Shown: piece after piece, positions 8,247-17,791 of the stretch
How the letters are laid out: each line of letters opens with the position of its first letter
How positions within the stretch are numbered: position 1 is the stretch's first letter
DNA from: Empedobacter falsenii
GTDB lineage: Bacteria; Bacteroidota; Bacteroidia; Flavobacteriales; Weeksellaceae
Reading direction: 5' to 3'
Assembly (NCBI RefSeq): GCF_013488205.1
Contig: NZ_CP040908.1
Span: 2,482,001-2,546,000, forward strand
Length of the DNA: 64,000 nucleotides
Program-made: the position numbers and the translations under genes
Notes under the pieces: model-generated
The model's database searches: none
The model's input: the letters and a program-made list of their open reading frames with translations, nothing else
Told to the model about the DNA's origin: nothing

Positions 8247-8807
8247 TTAATGTATTTTTGGGTTATAAAGTGCTGGATGTTTCGCCGTAACATCTTTGTA
8301 AAAATCTTGAATTTCATCCATCACATCTTCTAAAGTTCTGTTTTCTGTATCCACAATTTTTGAAATTCCAGCTCGTTTTTTCTTGAAATCACAATAAGCC
8401 AAAACAATCGGAACATCTGCTTTTTGTGCGATATAGAAAAATCCATTTTTCCATTTTTCTGCACGAGAACGTGTTCCTTCTGGTGTATTGATTAAATATA
8501 ATTTATCTGATTTTTTTAAAATATCTGAAGCAAAATCAACCATATTATGTCGTTGAGAACGATCAATTCCGATTCCGCCCATTTTCTTGATAAAATATCC
8601 ATACCAAGGCTTTGTCCAAGCATCTTTGATAAACATTTTCATTGGAATTCCCATTTGCCAAAAAGCCAAAATAGTGTAGTAAAAATCCCAATTGGAAGTG
8701 TGCGGAGCGCAAACCAAAACGCATTTATCTACTTTCGATAAATCGAGATGATTATCTAATTTCCAACCTCCTAATGAGTACAAAAGTTTACCTAAAATTT
8801 TTTTCAT
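8247..8807 (-). CDS. 1-acyl-sn-glycerol-3-phosphate acyltransferase-like protein
   Basis: A PlsC-type acyltransferase of about 186 residues. The HX4D motif is in APHTSNWDF and the substrate motif in TPEGTRSRAEKWKNG. Such enzymes acylate lysophosphatidate or related lipids at the membrane. I chose MKKILGKLL as the start because the upstream extension is Cys/His-rich and unlike the family. It is three bases from the thioesterase gene, so it is co-transcribed with the menaquinone genes. The exact acceptor is uncertain. Confidence 0.85.
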   Translation of the reverse strand: MKKILGKLLYSLGGWKLDNHLDLSKVDKCVLVCAPHTSNWDFYYTILAFWQMGIPMKMFIKDAWTKPWYGYFIKKMGGIGIDRSQRHNMVDFASDILKKSDKLYLINTPEGTRSRAEKWKNGFFYIAQKADVPIVLAYCDFKKKRAGISKIVDTENRTLEDVMDEIQDFYKDVTAKHPALYNPKIH

Positions 8808-8878
8808 AAAATGATGCTTTATGCATTTGCAAACATACAAAACTCGAAACGGATATTAGTCAAAGTAACCAAAAATAA

Positions 8879-8910
8879 AAAGAGACATTCCGAAATGAAA
8901 TGTCTCTTTT
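8879..8910 (-). terminator. Terminator after the PadR-PspC operon
   Basis: AAAAAGAGACATT and AATGTCTCTTTTT form a stable stem followed by T residues on the minus strand. Confidence 0.75.
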
Positions 8911-8954
8911 TGAATATTATTAATTAAAATACTTCTTAAGTCTACGCAAAGAAA

Positions 8955-10751
8955 TCAACGATTATTTGAATGATTTCTGTAGTTAATGTTAATAGAATCT
9001 GTATCATCTTTATAGTGTATTTCTTGGTTTGATTTTTCTTTTTTGTTTTCGGTTCTTGGTAAATTTAGTCCTACTGAACCATCTTTACTTTCGATACGAA
9101 TACCATTTTTATCGATTCTAACTCTCGCCGAATCGTTTCCGTCGTTTACATTTATGTTTAGATCCTCTGAATCAAGATTGATATCGTCCTCAGAATCTGA
9201 ATCTTTTTGACAATTCAAACATACGAATTTTTTTCCATTATATCCAAAATAATTGTTATTCACATCGTTAATATAATCTGTGTCATATTGTCCAGAACGC
9301 AAATTTACTGAATTAGATTTTTTAACAAATACTACTTTATTTTTAGGAACATAAATTTTGATATCAACTGTTTGCTCTCTAAACTTACCATCTTTAGGAA
9401 TTTTAACGAAATTATCTAAATTTAACTTGTTTCCATTCAATTGATAATTGTATTTGATCGACTCTAAATTACGCTTTGCTTCCTCTTTACTTCCACCTTT
9501 TGATGAGTAACGAATTTCTAAATGAATGTTATTATCATTGCTTTCTTCGATATCAAATGTCTTATAAATCGGAATAACTAAATTTCCATTTTCGTCAATC
9601 AATTGTTCTAATTTATTAAAACCGCTGTATTTGTAGTTACCGTCTTCGTTGTTTACAAATTGAATTTGAAGTGTATCTGATGGGATATTTAAAATTTTAT
9701 CCTCGGTCATTTCAACATTACTTCTAAATTTACTTGCTGTACTTACCGAAATTCCAATGATTGCAAATAATGCAACAAACCAAAGAGCGATTGATCCAAA
9801 AATGACAGCTTTACTTACTTTAACTTTATTCCAGAAACATTTTACACCTAAAATTGTCAATAAAACACCTGGAATTACCATTAATATTCCTCCAAATATT
9901 TTGGCTGCCATACTCATCCATTCCTCTTCAACAAGGTAACCGAATAATTCTGTTGGCATTTCTGTCCAAGTTGTAAAGAAGAAAAAGAATCCTCCAATGA
10001 TTAATCCAATTCCTGAACTTAAAATGATAAATCCGATGAACCAAAGTAAAATTCGACCAAAAACGCCAAAGGCTCCTCCTAATTTATTACTCAATTCTTT
10101 ACTTCCACTTACAACAGCTTCACTGGCTTGTTCTACGTTTTTTTTTAATGTATCAATGTTTGCTGGTTGTCCGTACATCTGTAACTTTTCTGATGTTGTT
10201 TTTGCTTTTGGAACAAAAATTAACAAGATAAAATAACAGAACACTACTAAGAAAAACGATACACCTGCTGTAAAAATTCCTAAAACTCCTAGAACTAACC
10301 AAATAGAACGTACAAACCAAGGATCAACGCCCATATAATGCGCCAAACCAGCAGATAATCCTGTTACAATTGTATCATCTGGATCGCGGTACAAACGTTT
10401 CGCACTTGTTTGTTGTCCTCCATACGATTGATTATTTGACGAATAATTGTATGATGAATTTGTAGACGTTTTTTCGTTCTCTTCATCTTCTTCAACTTTG
10501 TATTGATCTGGATGTCCCATTGTTGCAATTACAAAATTGATATCATCTTCATTTACGACTTCTCTAAATTTTAATCGTTCACGAAATAATTCAGAAATAC
10601 GGATTTCTACATCTTCAATAATATCTTCTACACCTTCCGTACCTCTCAAAGAAGTTTTTACATCTTGTAAATAGGTCTTTAATTTATTATAGGCGATTTC
10701 GTCTAACACGAAAGAAAATCCTCCTATACTTATTGATACTGTTTTATCCAT
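8955..10751 (-). CDS. PspC domain-containing membrane protein
   Basis: A 598-residue protein. Residues 1-80 form an acidic cytoplasmic domain. A PspC segment follows (RLYRDPDDTIVTGLSAGLAHY, about 118-138, with a transmembrane hairpin), then several more helices to about residue 330. A long C-terminal region with beta-like repeats and acidic stretches ends the protein. PspC proteins act in envelope-stress responses. Its start overlaps the stop of the PadR regulator gene, a pairing common in Bacteroidota, so the regulator likely controls its own operon. Confidence 0.85.
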   Translation of the reverse strand: MDKTVSISIGGFSFVLDEIAYNKLKTYLQDVKTSLRGTEGVEDIIEDVEIRISELFRERLKFREVVNEDDINFVIATMGHPDQYKVEEDEENEKTSTNSSYNYSSNNQSYGGQQTSAKRLYRDPDDTIVTGLSAGLAHYMGVDPWFVRSIWLVLGVLGIFTAGVSFFLVVFCYFILLIFVPKAKTTSEKLQMYGQPANIDTLKKNVEQASEAVVSGSKELSNKLGGAFGVFGRILLWFIGFIILSSGIGLIIGGFFFFFTTWTEMPTELFGYLVEEEWMSMAAKIFGGILMVIPGVLLTILGVKCFWNKVKVSKAVIFGSIALWFVALFAIIGISVSTASKFRSNVEMTEDKILNIPSDTLQIQFVNNEDGNYKYSGFNKLEQLIDENGNLVIPIYKTFDIEESNDNNIHLEIRYSSKGGSKEEAKRNLESIKYNYQLNGNKLNLDNFVKIPKDGKFREQTVDIKIYVPKNKVVFVKKSNSVNLRSGQYDTDYINDVNNNYFGYNGKKFVCLNCQKDSDSEDDINLDSEDLNINVNDGNDSARVRIDKNGIRIESKDGSVGLNLPRTENKKEKSNQEIHYKDDTDSININYRNHSNNR

Positions 10752-11085
10752 TTTTGTGCGTTTCTGTGGTTACTTTATTCACGGCTTCAATTAACTGTTC
10801 CCAAGTTTCAGCTAATTCTTTTAAAAAATTTTCACCTAACTCTGTAAGTGCATAATATTTGCGAGGTGGTCCTGACGTTGATTCTTCCCAGCGATACTGT
10901 AAAAGGTCATCATTTTTAAGTCTTGTCAAAAGCGGATATAATGTTCCTTCAACAACAATCATCTCTGCTTTTTTCAATTCGTCTATGATATCAGATGCAT
11001 ACGCATCCCCTTTTTTGATAATGCTGAGAATACAATATTCCAGTACACCTTTTCGCATCTGAACTTTTGTTTTCTCTATATTCAT
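10744..11085 (-). CDS. PadR-family transcriptional regulator
   Basis: A winged-helix protein of about 113 residues. It starts with a helix leading to VLEYCILSIIKKGDAYASDII, has the wing region EGTLYPLLTRLKNDDLLQYRW, SGPPRKYYALTELGENFL, and a C-terminal dimerisation helix. The start at MNIEKTKVQMRKG fits PadR-like proteins better than the longer version from 11115. It overlaps the PspC gene and probably represses this operon. Confidence 0.9.
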   Translation of the reverse strand: MNIEKTKVQMRKGVLEYCILSIIKKGDAYASDIIDELKKAEMIVVEGTLYPLLTRLKNDDLLQYRWEESTSGPPRKYYALTELGENFLKELAETWEQLIEAVNKVTTETHKNG

Positions 11086-11112
11086 AAGAACGGCTTGTTT
11101 TATTTTGTTATA

Positions 11113-11144
11113 CAAATATATATAAAAGTTTTAGTATTATGCAA
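11113..11144 (-). promoter_or_regulatory. Promoter of the PadR-PspC operon
   Basis: The minus strand reads TTG, 21 nt, then TATATTTG, a good Bacteroidota-type promoter. The predicted start site lies about 20 nt upstream of the ATG at 11085. Confidence 0.55.
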
Positions 11145-11321
11145 AACAAAGTACTGAATTATTTTTAGTATTATAAATAAAAAATACAACAATCGGTCTG
11201 TTTATCAAGGTTTGTTGAATTAATATTTTTTTAAAGTTTTTTTTAGAAAATTTCTAAATCTCCAAAAAAAGAACTTTTAAAGACGATTTTTATTAAATTT
11301 AGAGAATAATTAAAGCTAATT

Positions 11322-11978
11322 ATGGATCAATTCTCTTGGATAAAAGATTATAAAAGCAACGAAAATATAGAAACGTTAACTGATATTATTCCAGATTTAT
11401 TTAAAAAATATTATATGATTCATTGGAAAATTGGAATTATAGATGATTTTCCTTTCGAAAAATATCCATCAAATAACTTAACCATAGAAGAAATCAACCA
11501 AAGAATAAAGATTGAAAGAGAATTTGGATTATTTCTTAATCCTCAAAAAAGTAATCTTTACAGAGAAATAAATCTTGATGAACTTTCTCAAAAACTTAAA
11601 CTTGAAAAAAATATAAATATTTTAGATAATTTTAAAGATAATCCGGCAATTGAATTTCTAGAGAATCAAACAATTGATTGTATAGATAAAGGATTAAATA
11701 AAATTATAAATTCTCAAACCTTACATTTATATATCAGCAATATCGAGGAATTTTATTGGGAAGAAAATTATAAGCAAAGGAATAGTAATGTTTTAATTTC
11801 AGAATATCTTGATTTTCAAAAAAATTCAGATTTCGATTCTAATTACTTTCTTTTTCCTGATGATTTAAGTTGGTGCTTGATTACTTACGAAGATTTACCT
11901 CTTATATTTTGTACAAATACTAATAGTCCTTTTGATTTAGAATTATTCCCATTAATATATAATCAAACATTGTTTTAA
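11322..11978 (+). CDS. Hypothetical protein (218 aa)
   Basis: A soluble protein without a signal peptide, acidic and rich in Asn, Ile and Lys. A C-terminal part with LHLYISNIEEFYWEE and FPDDLSWCLITYEDLPLIF looks like a folded alpha/beta domain. I do not recognise the family. It stands alone with its own leader. The two Trp-rich blocks recall small immunity-type or SMI1-like proteins, but that is only a resemblance. Confidence 0.65.
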   Translation: MDQFSWIKDYKSNENIETLTDIIPDLFKKYYMIHWKIGIIDDFPFEKYPSNNLTIEEINQRIKIEREFGLFLNPQKSNLYREINLDELSQKLKLEKNINILDNFKDNPAIEFLENQTIDCIDKGLNKIINSQTLHLYISNIEEFYWEENYKQRNSNVLISEYLDFQKNSDFDSNYFLFPDDLSWCLITYEDLPLIFCTNTNSPFDLELFPLIYNQTLF

Positions 11979-12015
11979 TAGCATTAATCATAATTCATCA
12001 ATAATTAACTTTCCT

Positions 12016-12023
12016 TACCTTTG
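12016..12023 (+). promoter_or_regulatory. Promoter -7 box for the S1/P1 nuclease gene
   Basis: TACCTTTG fits TAnnTTTG, about 20 nt before the ATG. The -33 element is not obvious. Confidence 0.45.
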
Positions 12024-12043
12024 TCAAAAATCGAGCTCACACA

Positions 12044-12835
12044 ATGAAAAAAATTATAGGAAGCGCAATGCTTTTAGGTGCATTTTTGGCTTCAGAAAGT
12101 GCTTTAGCTTGGGGATTAACAGGTCACCGAGTGGTTTCTCAAATTGCAGAACAACACATTAGCAAGAAAACTCGTAAAGAAATTACAAAAATTATTGGTC
12201 CACAAAAGTTAGCTTATTGGGCAAACTGGCCAGATTTTATCAAGTCTGATGATTCTTGGAAACATGCAGATTCTTATCACTATGTTAACATTCCTGGAGA
12301 TTTAAATCGTCAACAATTTGATGCTGCTTTAGAGCAAACTTCAAATGAAAACATGTACAAAAAAGGTTTGTTTTTAATGAATGAATTAAAAAACAATAAA
12401 AACCTTACAATCGAGCAAAAACAACACGATTTATATTTCTTGATTCACATTCTTGGTGATGCACATCAACCACTTCACGTTGGTCGCCCAGATGATTTGG
12501 GAGGAAATCGTATCAAAGTTGAATGGTTCCGTGATAAAGTAAATATCCACACCGTTTGGGATTCTAAATTGGTAGATTACGAAAACTATTCTTACACAGA
12601 ATATTCTAATTTATTGGATATTGCGTCAAAAGAACGTCAAAAAGCAATGAAAGAAGGTACTTATGCTGATTGGATTTATGGTTCGTACATTCTTGCAAAC
12701 AATATCTATGCAGGAGTAAAAATGGACGATAAATTAGGTTACCGTTACCATTTTGATAATAAATTTATCATCGAAGATCAATTGTTAAAAGGAGGAATTC
12801 GTTTAGCAAAAGTTTTAGACGATGTATTCAAATAA
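12044..12835 (+). CDS. S1/P1-type zinc-dependent nuclease, secreted
   Basis: A signal peptide ends at SALA before the mature N-terminal WGLTGHRVV, where the terminal Trp and the His bind zinc in this family. Further ligands are visible in HADSYHYVNI, LIHILGDAHQPLHVG and NIHTVWDSKLV. It should cleave single-stranded nucleic acid or release 3'-phosphate from nucleotides in the periplasm or medium, supplying phosphate or nucleosides. The length of 263 residues is normal. A strong terminator follows. Confidence 0.93.
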   Translation: MKKIIGSAMLLGAFLASESALAWGLTGHRVVSQIAEQHISKKTRKEITKIIGPQKLAYWANWPDFIKSDDSWKHADSYHYVNIPGDLNRQQFDAALEQTSNENMYKKGLFLMNELKNNKNLTIEQKQHDLYFLIHILGDAHQPLHVGRPDDLGGNRIKVEWFRDKVNIHTVWDSKLVDYENYSYTEYSNLLDIASKERQKAMKEGTYADWIYGSYILANNIYAGVKMDDKLGYRYHFDNKFIIEDQLLKGGIRLAKVLDDVFK

Positions 12836-12867
12836 AATAGATTTTTAGATCATTCTAAAATAAATTC

Positions 12868-12902
12868 AAATCCTGAAAAGTCAATTTTTCAGGATTTTTT
12901 AT
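12868..12902 (+). terminator. Terminator after the nuclease gene
   Basis: AAATCCTGAAAA and a matching CAGGATTTTTT arm form a stem ending in a T run. Confidence 0.75.
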
Positions 12903-13004
12903 GCGTTAAATTTAATGTTCGGACTTTTTGACATAACCAACCTTACAAAACAAGTCATTTTGTCCGATAAAATCATTTTGCATGTAATTTGAAAAGAAGT
13001 AAAC

Positions 13005-13466
13005 ATGAACAATGAAATCAAAAATTTAAACATACAAGACATGAATACAGTTAGAAAAAACAGAGCAAATTATTTTCCTTTTGGATTTGAAAACGCAATG
13101 CGTCCAAAATTTGAAACTTTTGTAAATTCTCAAAATCAATTTCCTGCAGTAAATATCAAAGAAAATGAAGATAGTTTCGAGATTTTATTAGCTGCACCAG
13201 GTTTAAACAAAGAAGACTTCTCAATTGAAATTGATGAAAATATTTTGAAAATTTCATCAGAATTTAAACAAAATGAAGAAGTAAAAGATGAAAAATTTTC
13301 GAGAAAAGAATTTAATTTTTCAAGTTTCAAAAGAGCATTTACATTGCCAGAAACCATAAACGAAGACAAAATAGAAGCTTCTTATGTAAACGGAATTTTA
13401 CAATTAGTTTTACCTAAAAAAGAAGAAGCTTTACCAAAAGAAAAACGTAGCATACAAATTTCATAG
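13005..13466 (+). CDS. Small heat-shock protein (Hsp20/alpha-crystallin)
   Basis: A 153-residue chaperone that holds unfolded proteins. The alpha-crystallin domain covers about residues 45-145. It includes FEILLAAPGLNKEDFSIEID, a SSFKRAFTLPETINEDKIEA stretch, the typical YVNGILQLVLPK block near the end, and the short basic tail KRSIQIS. It is monocistronic with a terminator downstream. Confidence 0.95.
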   Translation: MNNEIKNLNIQDMNTVRKNRANYFPFGFENAMRPKFETFVNSQNQFPAVNIKENEDSFEILLAAPGLNKEDFSIEIDENILKISSEFKQNEEVKDEKFSRKEFNFSSFKRAFTLPETINEDKIEASYVNGILQLVLPKKEEALPKEKRSIQIS

Positions 13467-13491
13467 ATATAGTTAATTTTAGTTGGTTATT

Positions 13492-13524
13492 AAATCCTCA
13501 ATTCTTCGGAGTTGAGGATTTTTG
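13492..13524 (+). terminator. Terminator after the hsp20 gene
   Basis: AAATCCTCAA and TTGAGGATTTTT form a stem around a TCTTCGGA-like loop and end in a T run. Confidence 0.75.
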
Positions 13525-13708
13525 TTTAAATCAAATTTATAATTTTATCATTTCCTCAAAAACAATGTTCAAAAAAGTAACTATTTTATCGAAAACGGAA
13601 TGAAAAAGTTCTTAACAAAAACACTTAATAATTTTTAGAAAAAAGTGCTTTTTAGTGAAAATTATTAAAAACTAATCTTTTACATTTACAAAAGACTAAA
13701 ATTCAACT

Positions 13709-14740
13709 ATGCACAAAAACATTTTATCTACAATAACTTATGTTGTAAAAACACGTTTTTGCACAAGCTCAAAAGAATTTCAAATAACTGAATTTAATTC
13801 GGATAATGGATTAAAAAACAGGTTGGATGCTTTTAGTTTTCTTGAAAATTACATCGAAATTATTTCAAATGAAGGTTTGCTACAAATTGAAAGTAATTTT
13901 ATTCAACCAAAAGCAATTGATCGAATAAATACTGAAATCAATTATCCTAACGGAAATAATTACAAACGTTTAAAACTAGTTAATCAAGAAGCTATTTTTA
14001 TCACTCCAAATGAAACTATTTTTCCTTACGGAATTAGTTTGTCTTTTGTTTTAAATGAAGATTTCGATACTTTAAAAAAAGACAACGAATATGAAATTTA
14101 TTCTTTAAAAAATTTTGAACAAATTAATTATTCTGAACAACTTAATCATTTAATAATCGAATATAAATTACTGAAAAACTTAGGTTTTGAAGAACAAATA
14201 GATGCAATAAAATTAAATAAATATCTATTCTCAAATTTTGATATTGAAGATAATCATTTTGAAATTTTAGACACACCTTTTTTGTGGAATAACTCAACAA
14301 GACAATTTTTTATAAATAATATTTCGAACCGCGAATTTATTCTAGATTGTCTTTACGATCATCTTTTTCATTATCAAGATTTTGATTATGTTCAGTTTTT
14401 AGAAAAGAATTGTCCGAAAGAAATTGAAAAAAATATTTATGCAATGCTACATGGTCAGGGAGGTTTATTATTTGTTGGTTATCATCCAGAAAATTTAACC
14501 GAAAGTATTATGAGCGATATCGAATTAATTAATTATTACAATTTACTTGATGCAAATTTTTCTCAGGACGAATATTTGTATAAAAATATTAATTTACAAA
14601 TATTTAGTTTCAATGATTTTCCTGTTTTAGCAATTACGGTTTTTCCATTAAATGAAGAATCAAAAAAGAGTCATGCGTATAACCCTGATAAAATATTTGT
14701 ACTGCAAAATAATCGATTCATTAAGATGAAAGATAATTAA
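13709..14740 (+). CDS. Hypothetical protein with a divergent AlbA_2-like C-terminal region
   Basis: A 343-residue soluble protein with no signal peptide. The N-terminal 200 residues are unfamiliar. From about residue 225 the pattern DYVQFLEKNCPKEIEKNIYA, AMLHGQGGLLFVGYHPE, then FPVLAITVFPL and a final FVLQNNRFIKM resembles the order of elements in Schlafen AlbA_2 domains (Phe-Lys block, Gly-Gly turn with a GY motif, late strand, terminal Arg). Key residues are weakly kept, so this is only a lead. It stands alone, ahead of a terminator. Confidence 0.6.
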   Translation: MHKNILSTITYVVKTRFCTSSKEFQITEFNSDNGLKNRLDAFSFLENYIEIISNEGLLQIESNFIQPKAIDRINTEINYPNGNNYKRLKLVNQEAIFITPNETIFPYGISLSFVLNEDFDTLKKDNEYEIYSLKNFEQINYSEQLNHLIIEYKLLKNLGFEEQIDAIKLNKYLFSNFDIEDNHFEILDTPFLWNNSTRQFFINNISNREFILDCLYDHLFHYQDFDYVQFLEKNCPKEIEKNIYAMLHGQGGLLFVGYHPENLTESIMSDIELINYYNLLDANFSQDEYLYKNINLQIFSFNDFPVLAITVFPLNEESKKSHAYNPDKIFVLQNNRFIKMKDN

Positions 14741-14777
14741 AAAACAATATTATATTTTCAAAAAAACACAAATACAT

Positions 14778-14804
14778 GAAAGACATCCGTAGATGTCTTT
14801 TTTT
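14778..14804 (+). terminator. Terminator after the AlbA_2-like gene
   Basis: AAAGACATC and GATGTCTTTTTTT form a short strong stem with a T run. Confidence 0.75.
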
Positions 14805-14868
14805 ATTTCACAAAATATTCTATTTTAGACCTAATTTGTAAAATTTATCACACGAAATTACTTTAATT

Positions 14869-16431
14869 ATGAAATTGATTAACACATTAACCTACTCTAC
14901 AATTGTATTATCGTCTATTGCGGTACATGCGCAAGCACAAGAAAAATTAGACCCAACTGTACAAAGTTTTGTAACCGAAATTCAAAATAATTCGCAGTTG
15001 AAGAAAATTTCGCACGAATTATTAGACGGAATCGGACCTCGTTTAGTAGGAACTCCACAAATGGATCAAGCAGGAGAATGGGCAATTAAAACGTTGAAAT
15101 CTTGGGGAATTGATGCCCGCCGTGAAGATTATGGAACATGGAAAGCATGGGAGCGCGGAATAACGCATGTTGATATGACGTATCCAAGAGCAAAATCTAT
15201 CGAAGCTACTCAATTAGCATGGTCACCAGCAACTAAAAAAGCTGTGAATGCAGATGCTATCGCAATGCCAGTTTTCAAAACAAAAGCCGAATTTGATGCG
15301 TGGTTACCTTCTGTAAAAGGAAAAGTTGTTTTGATGTCTCAAAACCAATCATATGGACGTTCTGATTATCAATACAAAGATTTTGGTTTAGAGGATTTGT
15401 ATAAAAAAGTTACTGAAACAAGAAAAGCTGAAGCTGAAGCTTGGGCAAATTCTATCAAAGTAACAGGTTACAACAACAATACACTTCCAGAAGTTTTTGA
15501 GAAAAATGGAGCTGCAGCAGTTGCAATTTCTTATTGGACAGGAATTATGGGTGCAAATAGAATTTTTGGTGCAAAAACGAAAACGATCCCAATGTTAGAT
15601 ATTTCTAATGAAGATTACGGAATGTTATATCGTTTAGCTGAAAATGGAACTGCTCCGAAATTGACTGTTAATGCACAATCTAAACACAATGGAGTTGCGA
15701 AAACATTCAATATTATTGGAGAAATTAAAGGAAAAGAAAAACCAAACGAGTACATTATTCTTTCTGCTCACTTCGATTCTTGGGATGGTGCGCAAGGTGC
15801 GACAGACAACGGAACTGGTACTATCACAATGATGGAAACGATTCGTACAATCAAAAAATTATATCCAAATAACAAACGTACAATTTTGATTTGTTTATGG
15901 GGAAGTGAAGAACAAGGATTGAATGGTTCTCGTGCTTTTGTAGAAGATCATCCAGAAATTATTAAAAACACTCAAGCTGTATTTAATCAAGATAATGGAA
16001 CTGGACGTGTAGTAAACATCAACGGTTCTGGATACGAAAAATCATACGAATATATGACGCGTTGGTTACAAGCTGTTCCTAATTTTATTACGAAAGAAAT
16101 CAAGACAGATTTCCCTGGAATGCCAAGTGGTGGAGGTTCGGATCATGCATCTTTTATCGCTGCAGGAGCGCCAGCTTTCGGACTTAGTTCGTTAAATTGG
16201 GGTTACGGTACGTATACTTGGCACACAAACAAAGATACGTATGATAAAATCGTTTTTGAGGAAGTACAAACAAATGCAATTTTGAGTGCAACTTTAACTA
16301 TGATGGCAGATCAAGAAAAAGATTTAGTAAGTCGTGAGCGTCGTGTTTTACCTACTGGTAAAGATGGAAAACAGCAAGAATGGCCAGAGGTTAAAAGCCC
16401 TGCAAGAAATTCTGACACTTATTTAAAATAA
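14869..16431 (+). CDS. M28-family zinc metallopeptidase, exported
   Basis: A Sec signal peptide (MKLINTLTYSTIVLSSIAVHA) precedes a 500-residue enzyme. The two-zinc site is visible: SAHFDSWDGAQGATDNGTG (His, Asp), WGSEEQGLNGSRAF (Glu pair), FNQDNGTGR, and the late GGGSDHASF with WHTNKDTYDKI. The N-terminal half carries a PA-like insertion (KGKVVLMSQ, then NGAAAVAIS). It probably trims peptides in the periplasm or medium; the exact specificity cannot be read from the sequence. Confidence 0.92.
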   Translation: MKLINTLTYSTIVLSSIAVHAQAQEKLDPTVQSFVTEIQNNSQLKKISHELLDGIGPRLVGTPQMDQAGEWAIKTLKSWGIDARREDYGTWKAWERGITHVDMTYPRAKSIEATQLAWSPATKKAVNADAIAMPVFKTKAEFDAWLPSVKGKVVLMSQNQSYGRSDYQYKDFGLEDLYKKVTETRKAEAEAWANSIKVTGYNNNTLPEVFEKNGAAAVAISYWTGIMGANRIFGAKTKTIPMLDISNEDYGMLYRLAENGTAPKLTVNAQSKHNGVAKTFNIIGEIKGKEKPNEYIILSAHFDSWDGAQGATDNGTGTITMMETIRTIKKLYPNNKRTILICLWGSEEQGLNGSRAFVEDHPEIIKNTQAVFNQDNGTGRVVNINGSGYEKSYEYMTRWLQAVPNFITKEIKTDFPGMPSGGGSDHASFIAAGAPAFGLSSLNWGYGTYTWHTNKDTYDKIVFEEVQTNAILSATLTMMADQEKDLVSRERRVLPTGKDGKQQEWPEVKSPARNSDTYLK

Positions 16432-16444
16432 AATATTTTCAAAT

Positions 16445-16472
16445 AAAAAGTCCGCTTTCAGTGGACTTTTTT
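16445..16472. terminator. Bidirectional terminator at the end of the flexirubin operon
   Basis: AAAAAGTCCGCT and AGTGGACTTTTT form a stem between convergent genes, with T runs on both strands. Confidence 0.75.
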
Positions 16473-16483
16473 ATTTTATCTAT

Positions 16484-17791
16484 TTAACTTTCTCTATAAT
16501 CAACAAACGTAATTGGTTTTCTACTTTCTGGTTTGAAAACAATTGGTTGTAATTCTTCAAAAGTTTCAAATTTAATAGAAGGCGTTACGCGTAATTTTGC
16601 TCTGAAATAATCTTTTATTTTCGCTAAAAAATCATCGGTTTCATCTGTCGAAACTAATCGAATTAAAATTTCATCAGTTCCGAATTCGTTCGAATAAATT
16701 TCGATTAAATGTAATTTGATTTCATCAAAATGATTCAAAATATCATGTAAAGCTGGCGGATACAAAGTTGTCCCTTTGTACTTTATCATATGTTGTTTTC
16801 TACCTTCAACTGGTCCTAATCGATACGAATTACTCCCGCATTTACATTTATCGGAATGTTTTCTTAACAAATCACCTGTTTTGAAACGCAACAAAGGCAT
16901 TCCTTCTATTCCTAAAGTTGTAATTGTCAATTCGCCTAATTCACCATCTTGTACAACTTCATTATTCTCATCTAAAATTTCTGTGATAATCAAATCTGGC
17001 TGATGATGTCCTCCTACCGATTCATCACATTCTGTAAACGCGGTTCCCATCTCGGTTGAAGCATAAGTCGAAAAAAGTTTAATATTCCATTTCGAATTTA
17101 TTTTTTGCGTCAACAAAGACGAATTCAAATCTTTATCACGCAACGATTCACCAATACACAAAACCGATTTTACAGATGAATTTTGATAATCAATATTATT
17201 TTTCTCTGCATAATCTAACATTTTCAATAAAAAAGATGGAACAGCAACCAAAAATTTAGGTTGATATTTTAGAATAGAATCCCATTGCAATTGCGGAACA
17301 CCAGCGCCAACTCGAATAACGCCTGCGCCTATTTTTCTCAAACCAAGAAAATACGCCAAACCAGCCATAAAACGACGATCAATCGTTGTCATCAACTGTA
17401 CAACATCACCTTTTTGAACACCAATTCGTTGAAAAGAATTCATTTCATTTGTTGCTAAACGATCCAAATCCTTATCCGTTAAACCAAAGGTTACAGGATC
17501 ACCTAACGTTCCAGAAGTTGTGGAATAATCAATGATTTCAGTTGACGGAACACATAAAAAATCAAAATTATATTGATGTAAATCATTCTTTGTTGTAACA
17601 GGAATTAATTTTAAATCTTCTGTTGTTTGAATAGATTGCCAATCAATTTGATATTTTTTGAATAAATCTTGATAAAATTTGGAATGCGTCGCAAGATATT
17701 TAATCTGTTCTTGAAGTTTCTGATTTTGAAATTCTTTAATCTCTTCTATAGATTGAAGTTCTATGGATGTTAACGCGTTTTTCGAGAACAT
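16484..17791 (-). CDS. Phenylacetate-CoA ligase-like adenylating enzyme (flexirubin cluster)
   Basis: An ANL-family enzyme of 435 residues. The ATP/phosphate loop is in DYSTTSGTLGDPVTFGL (about residue 90), the later motif in FSTYASTEMGTAFTECD, and the hinge in LRFKTGDLLRKH. A CxC zinc-like pair (CKCGSN) is also kept. In flexirubin-type clusters such an enzyme activates the aryl starter, 4-coumarate or a similar acid, as adenylate for CoA or ACP loading. It is the last gene of the operon and overlaps the C45 gene by 22 nt. Confidence 0.85.
   Translation of the reverse strand: MFSKNALTSIELQSIEEIKEFQNQKLQEQIKYLATHSKFYQDLFKKYQIDWQSIQTTEDLKLIPVTTKNDLHQYNFDFLCVPSTEIIDYSTTSGTLGDPVTFGLTDKDLDRLATNEMNSFQRIGVQKGDVVQLMTTIDRRFMAGLAYFLGLRKIGAGVIRVGAGVPQLQWDSILKYQPKFLVAVPSFLLKMLDYAEKNNIDYQNSSVKSVLCIGESLRDKDLNSSLLTQKINSKWNIKLFSTYASTEMGTAFTECDESVGGHHQPDLIITEILDENNEVVQDGELGELTITTLGIEGMPLLRFKTGDLLRKHSDKCKCGSNSYRLGPVEGRKQHMIKYKGTTLYPPALHDILNHFDEIKLHLIEIYSNEFGTDEILIRLVSTDETDDFLAKIKDYFRAKLRVTPSIKFETFEELQPIVFKPESRKPITFVDYRES

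Noticed and set aside
12961-12999. Direct repeat TCATTTTG before hsp20 as a heat-shock operator
   Set aside because: Only two copies without an inverted form; it does not resemble CIRCE or a known Bacteroidota element.
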